DNA of 64,000 nt from Paraphysomonas bandaiensis (lineage: Eukaryota; Chrysophyceae). Position 1 is the first letter of the stretch. Each line of letters begins with the position of its first letter. The notes under the pieces were generated by a model. The model did not search any database and was not told the DNA's origin. It saw only the letters and a list, made by a program, of their open reading frames with translations. Shown here piece by piece: positions 58,626 to 64,000 of this stretch. The stretch covers positions 124,001 through 188,000 of the forward strand of contig CBFFRP010000400.1 of NCBI GenBank assembly GCA_965644295.1. The letters are read 5' to 3'. The translations under genes were made by a program, and so were the position numbers.

Positions 58626-59514
58626 TCTACATTAGTTCTGATTCTGACACCATTAAATTACACTTGTAGTAGCACAGTACAGACTGAATTACGGTAAAAG
58701 ATATATATTGAAATTATGATGTTGTAGCACTGTTATTGATTAGACACATCATCACTAACACCAAAATTCTGTTCTACAAATCGTATCTTTAAAGCTACTA
58801 TATTTTCAGTTTCATTGTATACTTTTATTGCTACTCCTATATTTGTATTACTGTATATTCTGTATTTCTTTTGTACATAGCATACATGATAGCTACATAT
58901 TGCTTCACGTACGCACGTAGGAGTTGAATGTAGTTCAATATACATGCCTATTGCTAATAATCAGACATTCACTACTGCTCATACAATTCTACAGCTACTT
59001 TACGTAGGACATATATATGTTCAGGTAGAGTAATAATAGCTCCCATCAATAATACCAATATTTGGCATAACCGAGTTCCATATTATTCAACCCCCATCAA
59101 CTCAAATTCTGAAATACTACTTACAAACTTTATATATTTCTTTATTTTTCCATGCACTAAAAATATCAATGGCTCTATTGCGTGGTGATTATATTCATCA
59201 CGCTTTCCTAAATATTCTAATTTCATGAAAGAAATCGCTTCCTTTTATGCTAATAAGCATATTCAACTAGAAAGCGTTCATAAAAGCACTTTTTCCCCGA
59301 GTTTGGAAAAAGCTTACCCACACAGCAACATAAATAATTATAAAATTGTGAAAAAAAAGTTGATGAAAGCGTAATATACAGAGTCTTCTTCCGAGTGTTG
59401 TGGATTCTCTGCGTCATTTTTGTTTGGTGAGATGAACTCGAGAAAGTGAGACTTTACGGGGGCAATATATTCGTTAGATACAAAAAGTATCCCTTGCTGC
59501 GACAAAAGTTAAGG

Positions 59515-59905
59515 AACAGACTTTGCACAACGTGTTCTGGACAGCATCGAGACCACCAAGAGAGCTCGACTCACGAGTAGCCCAACTAACAGAGTGTGCT
59601 TCATATCGAAACACAATCTAATTTCATGTTGTTGAGAGACTATATAGTCGTCTATAGTTGATTGTAATACCTGAATGCATAACGTCTCGAATCATTGCTA
59701 TTCGTACGATCCAACTACATATTATGGGATGCTACTACCCTCCACGAAGCCTTGCAAGAAGACCCTGATATGCCAGTGAAGCAAGATGATGATGATGATG
59801 TGTAGTTACGAGACGTAGTCTATGTAACCTCATTCGTAAGTAAGATGGCATCATACTATCTATTATGAGTGATCTTATCCAGTTAATCATTGACGGTTAC
59901 CAGCC
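59515..59905 (+). pseudogene. Second, more decayed hAT remnant
   Basis: CGTGTTCTGGACAGC and CACCAAGAGAGCT blocks, GTTGTTGAGAG and downstream TATCTATTATGAGYG match 47760-48150 in order. No open frame survives. Confidence 0.6.
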
Positions 59906-60484
59906 TCTGTGATAGATATACATAACTCATAGTGCTATGAATGCAATAATCATTGCAATTAAGGCATAGAAAATGCATCAGTAATGCTCTTATTAATCAT
60001 ATCTTATTATCTTATAACAATATCTGCCATTAGTTGCATTGTGTTGCATTGTTTTCTAAGTGTGTATCTGTGTGTTGTATCTTGCATTTTAATGTACGTA
60101 ATAATCCATACATAACTACAGCAGTACGCCCCATATCTACACATACTATACATGTACATCTGTATCTACAGTACAGCAGTACATATATGTACAAATACAT
60201 GTACTTTTGTATGTACTGCTGTACATATAACAGAGTACTCTGTACGTTGTATATACAGCAGTACATAACATGTACAGTATACCTGTATATGGAAAACCTT
60301 GAAAATTGTGTGAAAACCATGGAGTTTCAAGGTCACAATATTCTATAATTGACATACTGTTGCTGTCTGTGAATCAGGCGAAAAAATCCAGTTTTTTTTG
60401 TTGTATTCTGTTTTTTGATGATATATACACACAACGTAAAAAGGGTGATTTTTGACCTGATGAAGATACCGTATACCGTATTCG

Positions 60485-60613
60485 TATTCGTATATTTTTG
60501 TTCAAAGATGCCTCTAATATTGAGGCAATAAATATCTGTATTCTAGCCGTAGTTGTATCACAGTAATAAGAAGATTTATGCTTCAATTTATTTCCGAAAA
60601 ATAAGATGCATAC
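60485..60613 (+). mobile_element. MITE-like repeat, family A, copy 4
   Basis: Shares the GATGCCTCTAATATTGAGGC core and CAATTTATTTCCGAAAAATA end with the other three copies. Confidence 0.6.
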
Positions 60614-60738
60614 GACTGTTGTAGGCACACAGACATGATGTATCTACACTGTACATATATCTACACAGCACACACATTGCAATATATCTCGATAACGGGT
60701 TCATATTACTGCAGTGTTTATTGCGGTATATTGACGGT

Positions 60739-62118
60739 ATGGAAGGGTGTTTCTTATCCCCCAATGAGCTGAGCAACCGTCTTCGAGAGGCAACTATCGA
60801 TGCAAGTGCCGACAGCACTGAGATCAGGATGGTTCATGTGGCCCCTAAGACTTTATCTACATTTGCCACTGCTCTTCATAGAGGATTTCAAATGCTCCAG
60901 CAACTGATGGTTAACATTAAACCTGTGGTGTGTGTGGATGACTCCTCTATGTGTCCAGCGGAGTTTGTGGATAGCATTCAAGAGGAGTTGAGAGGGGCGG
61001 ACATTGTCCTCATAGAGGTACATGGTGCTGAACAAGAAGTTCGAATACTAGAAAGTGTGTTGGATTACTGCAAAGAAAAGTCTAACAAAGTTATGGTGCT
61101 AATACATCGTCCAGAAGAGTTTATACTACGCATCAAAAGAGAGCGTGGCATCAGTACTGTTGAGACTCATACCGCTCTAGCTGAGTTGTTCAATGATGTA
61201 CACGCAATAATACTTTTAGGGAAGTCAGGAATCCAGAGGTATTCACCAATATGTCCTCATAAAAGAGTGACGGCTATCTTTCACCCTTATTTCGATGCGC
61301 GACCTATTCCAGATAGTCCCCGAAGATACAGACCTGACTCAGTTGTGATAATAGGGTCTAACACTACCTGGGGTGAAATGCGTGATATATCGGATGTCGA
61401 CAGTCTGTTAGCTTCCCTCCGGGTCTTTAGTGATGAAAGTGTTAAGGTTATAGGGTATATTTCAGGAAATATTCAGTCGAAACATGTCGATGTGATGAAG
61501 TATATCTCCAGGCAGAATTCTACCGTCCTTTTCCTCTCCAACGAAATGATTGAAAAAGCATATAGCGAGGCGCTATTTATTGATGAAGATAGCTTTCGCG
61601 AGTGGCTGTATAAAGTATCAGACAGTGGCAAGCGATTAATTATACGAGGTCGTGTGGTGCACACTCGTACTGAAGCTGACGTCATTTCGAACATCATTTG
61701 TGAAAGTTTGCCGCCCTCAACAGACGACTTGATAAATGTTTGGGAATCTCGTTTAGTGGATTTTAACCTGCAACTCTATAGAGAAAATCTTAGAGATTTG
61801 CGTGATTCGAACAGAGATATGCCTAAGGAAGAGTACTCAGGAACATTACACAAAGGCCTACCTGAAATATTTGTTGTGTTTGAATCGCCTTCTATGGATG
61901 ATGTGGGCAAGGACGAAGGCCTACAAATGCTCACCGTATCATCCCACGATTTCCGTAATCCTGACTTTACAGAAACTTCGAAACAGATAATCCATCTAAT
62001 CCGTACGCCGGAGGAGCGCTTAGGTATACTTCGGCACAATTTCACCATTGCACAGAGGAATAGTCCAGAAAAGGCTGCTTATGGCTATTATATATTAGCA
62101 AGAGAGCTTGAGGGTTAA
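60739..62118 (+). CDS. Unrecognised 459-residue alpha/beta protein
   Basis: The frame starts at ATG 60739 and is uninterrupted to 62118. It is also open upstream to about 60712, where an AG (ATTACTGCAG) could be a 3' splice site, so an earlier exon is possible. Alternating hydrophobic strands and helices suggest two Rossmann-like halves: IRMVHVAPKTL ... ADIVLIEVHGAEQEV ... KVMVLIHRPEEF ... AIILLGKSG, then SVVIIGSNTTWGEMRD ... KVIGYISG ... STVLFLSN. This two-domain pattern with a C-terminal helix ending AYGYYILARELEG resembles GT-B glycosyltransferases, but I see no diagnostic sugar-nucleotide motif. No signal peptide or membrane segment. The family assignment is a guess; the protein-coding call is firm because of length and composition. 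Confidence 0.75.
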   Translation: MEGCFLSPNELSNRLREATIDASADSTEIRMVHVAPKTLSTFATALHRGFQMLQQLMVNIKPVVCVDDSSMCPAEFVDSIQEELRGADIVLIEVHGAEQEVRILESVLDYCKEKSNKVMVLIHRPEEFILRIKRERGISTVETHTALAELFNDVHAIILLGKSGIQRYSPICPHKRVTAIFHPYFDARPIPDSPRRYRPDSVVIIGSNTTWGEMRDISDVDSLLASLRVFSDESVKVIGYISGNIQSKHVDVMKYISRQNSTVLFLSNEMIEKAYSEALFIDEDSFREWLYKVSDSGKRLIIRGRVVHTRTEADVISNIICESLPPSTDDLINVWESRLVDFNLQLYRENLRDLRDSNRDMPKEEYSGTLHKGLPEIFVVFESPSMDDVGKDEGLQMLTVSSHDFRNPDFTETSKQIIHLIRTPEERLGILRHNFTIAQRNSPEKAAYGYYILARELEG

Positions 62119-62826
62119 TCGCATTAAGCGGTAGGGTCCCAGTCATTGATAGTGGTGTATGTCCTGTTAACTACAACAATACAGTTACAGTAAGCACCAA
62201 TAAGTAAAATTTGTAATATAACACTTTATTCTTGCAGTAGTACGATGAAATAATGTAGAGTAAAATAAGATTGAGAATGCCTACCTACAGGTGTCTAGTT
62301 CTGCAAAATTAGTAATATCTGACTTGCGGTATTGTATATCTCCGACATTAATATGCTGCTACCATTATATATTCAGTTGAATTTGAACGAAAATAATGGT
62401 TCACTAGATTGAAAGGCATAGGTTGAAGTAAGTAGTGTATTATTCTACAAGCAGTGGATAGGTAGATATCTTGAACATATATATTATCACGTTATCACCT
62501 TGTTCAACTTCGTTTGCTGCCTTCGTAGGTTAGAGTATAATATTTTATAAAGTTTCTCATTTCTAAATCTATTGTAATGTCTTGAAGTGCATATTGTATC
62601 CTAAAGTATCTTATGATTTACAGAAGGTTGTCTACTCAGTAAACAAAAGCCACGTCTAAGGTGATTCGCTGTGTCTCGAGGTACTAATACTCGTCATACA
62701 GATTACACCATTACACAATGTATAAGCAATAGCAATGAGATGGAAGCAATACTGTGCACAGTGTTTGTTTAGACTTTTTCAGCGTAATGTGTATATTAAT
62801 TTAATGAGATTTTCAAAATGGTGCTA
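62119..62826. other. Spacer between convergent genes
   Basis: About 700 bp between the 3' ends of the 459-residue gene and UTP25. Nothing recognised. Confidence 0.5.
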
Positions 62827-64000
62827 TCAGCAAAACATGAATGTAGTTTTGCCTGCAGAGAGCATATGCGCACATCTTTTCGTTCCAACAATTCTCTCTA
62901 AGGCCATTCGCTCGTACTTTGTGCATAGTACAAGACAAGAAGTGATGACATTCTGTGCTTCACCCAGCGCGTTCACAATCTCGGGATAAAAGTTAGCATA
63001 TTCGGGTAGGGAATAAAATATTAAGTGCAGTGCTCCTCTGATACGAAAACGCCTAGAATACAAAAAATTGTTAGTACTATCGCACAGATTCTAATGTACC
63101 AATTTTTCTTACCTGAAGAAATGAGAGCGTCCAGAGTAGAGTAGAATATCACGCTTTCCATGGAAAAAATAACTCCGCCCACGCGATATTTCACTCTCAC
63201 GACTGTACTCACACACAAACGCGGCACTAGCCTAAAATAATTCAACATTATATCAATAACACATATTAATGCTAATTCATATCACGTCATGATAGAAAAA
63301 AATCATTAGAAAGCCTCCAAAAACTAACCTCTCTTCGAATAAGTTCATTCCTAACTCTCACATAACTTAGATAAGAAGGCGTAACTATTAACGTGTGCGC
63401 TTGCTTGAGTCTTAACACTTGTGTCAACACGTTATCACAAAAATGAGAAAATCGTTCATTATCTTCTTCCATTAGTGAGGAGGTAGGCACAACGTAAAAG
63501 ACCTGTTTGACGCGTGCAACGACGTCACTAATACATCCTTCCGACCAATCTTTGCGCAGCCGCACTGTACCCATCATACTTTTGCCGAATTCCCGAAATG
63601 TCGACTGCAATGATGGATCGTTAAAATTTGAACTCATAATTAGCTGGCGGTGAGTATCAGAATTTCCATCAAGAAAGTATGGTCGTATCCTAGAGAAATC
63701 TACTCCATGATCAACCACGGGCAACTTGTTGGAATGCTTCAAAAGAAACTCCACGTGACTCCAATTCTGCATATAAAGTACGTCTGCCTGGTGTAAATAC
63801 ACAACCTCAAGAGAGGACAGAAAATCGCTTGGACCTTTATCCTTCGTATTCTCTATACTTAACCTTAAGCCTAACGGAGAAGCTAGAATGATGTCAGATA
63901 GGTAAAAGTCCGAATACAATCGCATATGAGCGCCTTTATAGTCGCCCATATTCTTTCCCTGGCCGGGATTGAGTTGAATTCCCAGTTTGAGATCGTCATC
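62827..64000 (-). CDS. UTP25: UTP25 (digestive organ expansion factor homologue), 3' part
   Basis: Three exons on the minus strand: 64000-63329 (open to the window edge, 5' partial), 63231-63113 and 63052-62827, joined with correct phases. Family features: DDDLKLGI just before the window edge Met, SDIILASPLGLR, LEVVYLHQADVLYMQNW, LIVTPSYLSYVRVRNEL, then across the first intron ASAAFVCEYSRESEISRGRS (like the ISEYTxxxDIxRARxxF motif), ILLYSGRSHFFRRFRIRG spanning the second intron, and NFYPEIVNAL. UTP25 is a helicase-like but ATPase-dead component of the U3 small-subunit processome in the nucleolus, needed for 18S rRNA processing. The N-terminal half lies outside the window. Confidence 0.92.

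Larger units (their letters stand above)
57122..60738. other. Long spacer with interspersed repeats
   Basis: No host gene seen. It contains repeat family B copies (58020-58115 minus, 58478-58625 plus), a decayed hAT remnant (59515-59905), clusters of ACAGCAGTAC motifs (60115-60280) and family A copy 4 (60485-60613). Confidence 0.5.

Overview
The window is nuclear DNA of a unicellular eukaryote. Genes are separated by AT-rich spacers and carry short GT-AG introns (mostly 40-320 nt) whose phases I could reconcile exon by exon. A calcium-dependent-type protein kinase with an N-myristoylation start, a prolyl-4-hydroxylase/ankyrin fusion, a glycosyltransferase/sulfotransferase fusion and a secreted EGF/methyltransferase fit a protist of the SAR/algal kind better than an animal or fungus. 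I cannot name the species.

Layout. 1-2987: end of a large helical-repeat protein of unknown function. 4255-19694: a retroelement-dominated block. Pieces of one Ty3/gypsy-type element alternate in orientation, joined 3'-to-3' at a long palindrome centred near 7.8 kb (P1) and 5'-to-5' at another centred near 15.55 kb (P2). A third palindrome centred near 18.41 kb (P3) duplicates the 5' end of a DDE-like (DUF7869-type) gene that occupies 19.2-22.6 kb. 22912-23801: a separate copy of the gypsy 3' terminal unit. 23.8-26.5 kb: spacer, interspersed repeats and a GTAT microsatellite. 26489-29480: GT61-sulfotransferase fusion. 31015-32588: DGAT2-type acyltransferase whose first 5' splice site lies in a 39-bp minisatellite. 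33139-35077 (minus): CDPK-like kinase. 36141-37545: prolyl 4-hydroxylase with ankyrin repeats. 39131-41488: N-myristoyltransferase. 41797-47422: full-length, apparently young Ty1/copia element. 47.5-48.1 and 59.5-59.9 kb: hAT remnants. 48742-49827 (minus): EGF-methyltransferase. 50.1-53.5 kb: CATA microsatellites, a KRBA2-like transposon remnant and hairpins. 53650-57121: SCYL2-type pseudokinase. 57.1-60.7 kb: spacer with repeats. 60739-62118: unrecognised 459-residue protein. 62827-64000 (minus): 3' part of UTP25.

The host genes do not form one pathway. NMT lies near two proteins starting Met-Gly (the kinase and the SCYL2 homologue) that could be its substrates. The GT61-sulfotransferase and the EGF-methyltransferase are probably secretory-pathway enzymes. 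The most unusual features are the alternating inverted chain of retroelement units, the tandemly repeated splice donor in the DGAT2 gene, and identical hairpins bordering two tetranucleotide arrays.

All calls come from reading the sequence and from family knowledge. No search or alignment program was run.
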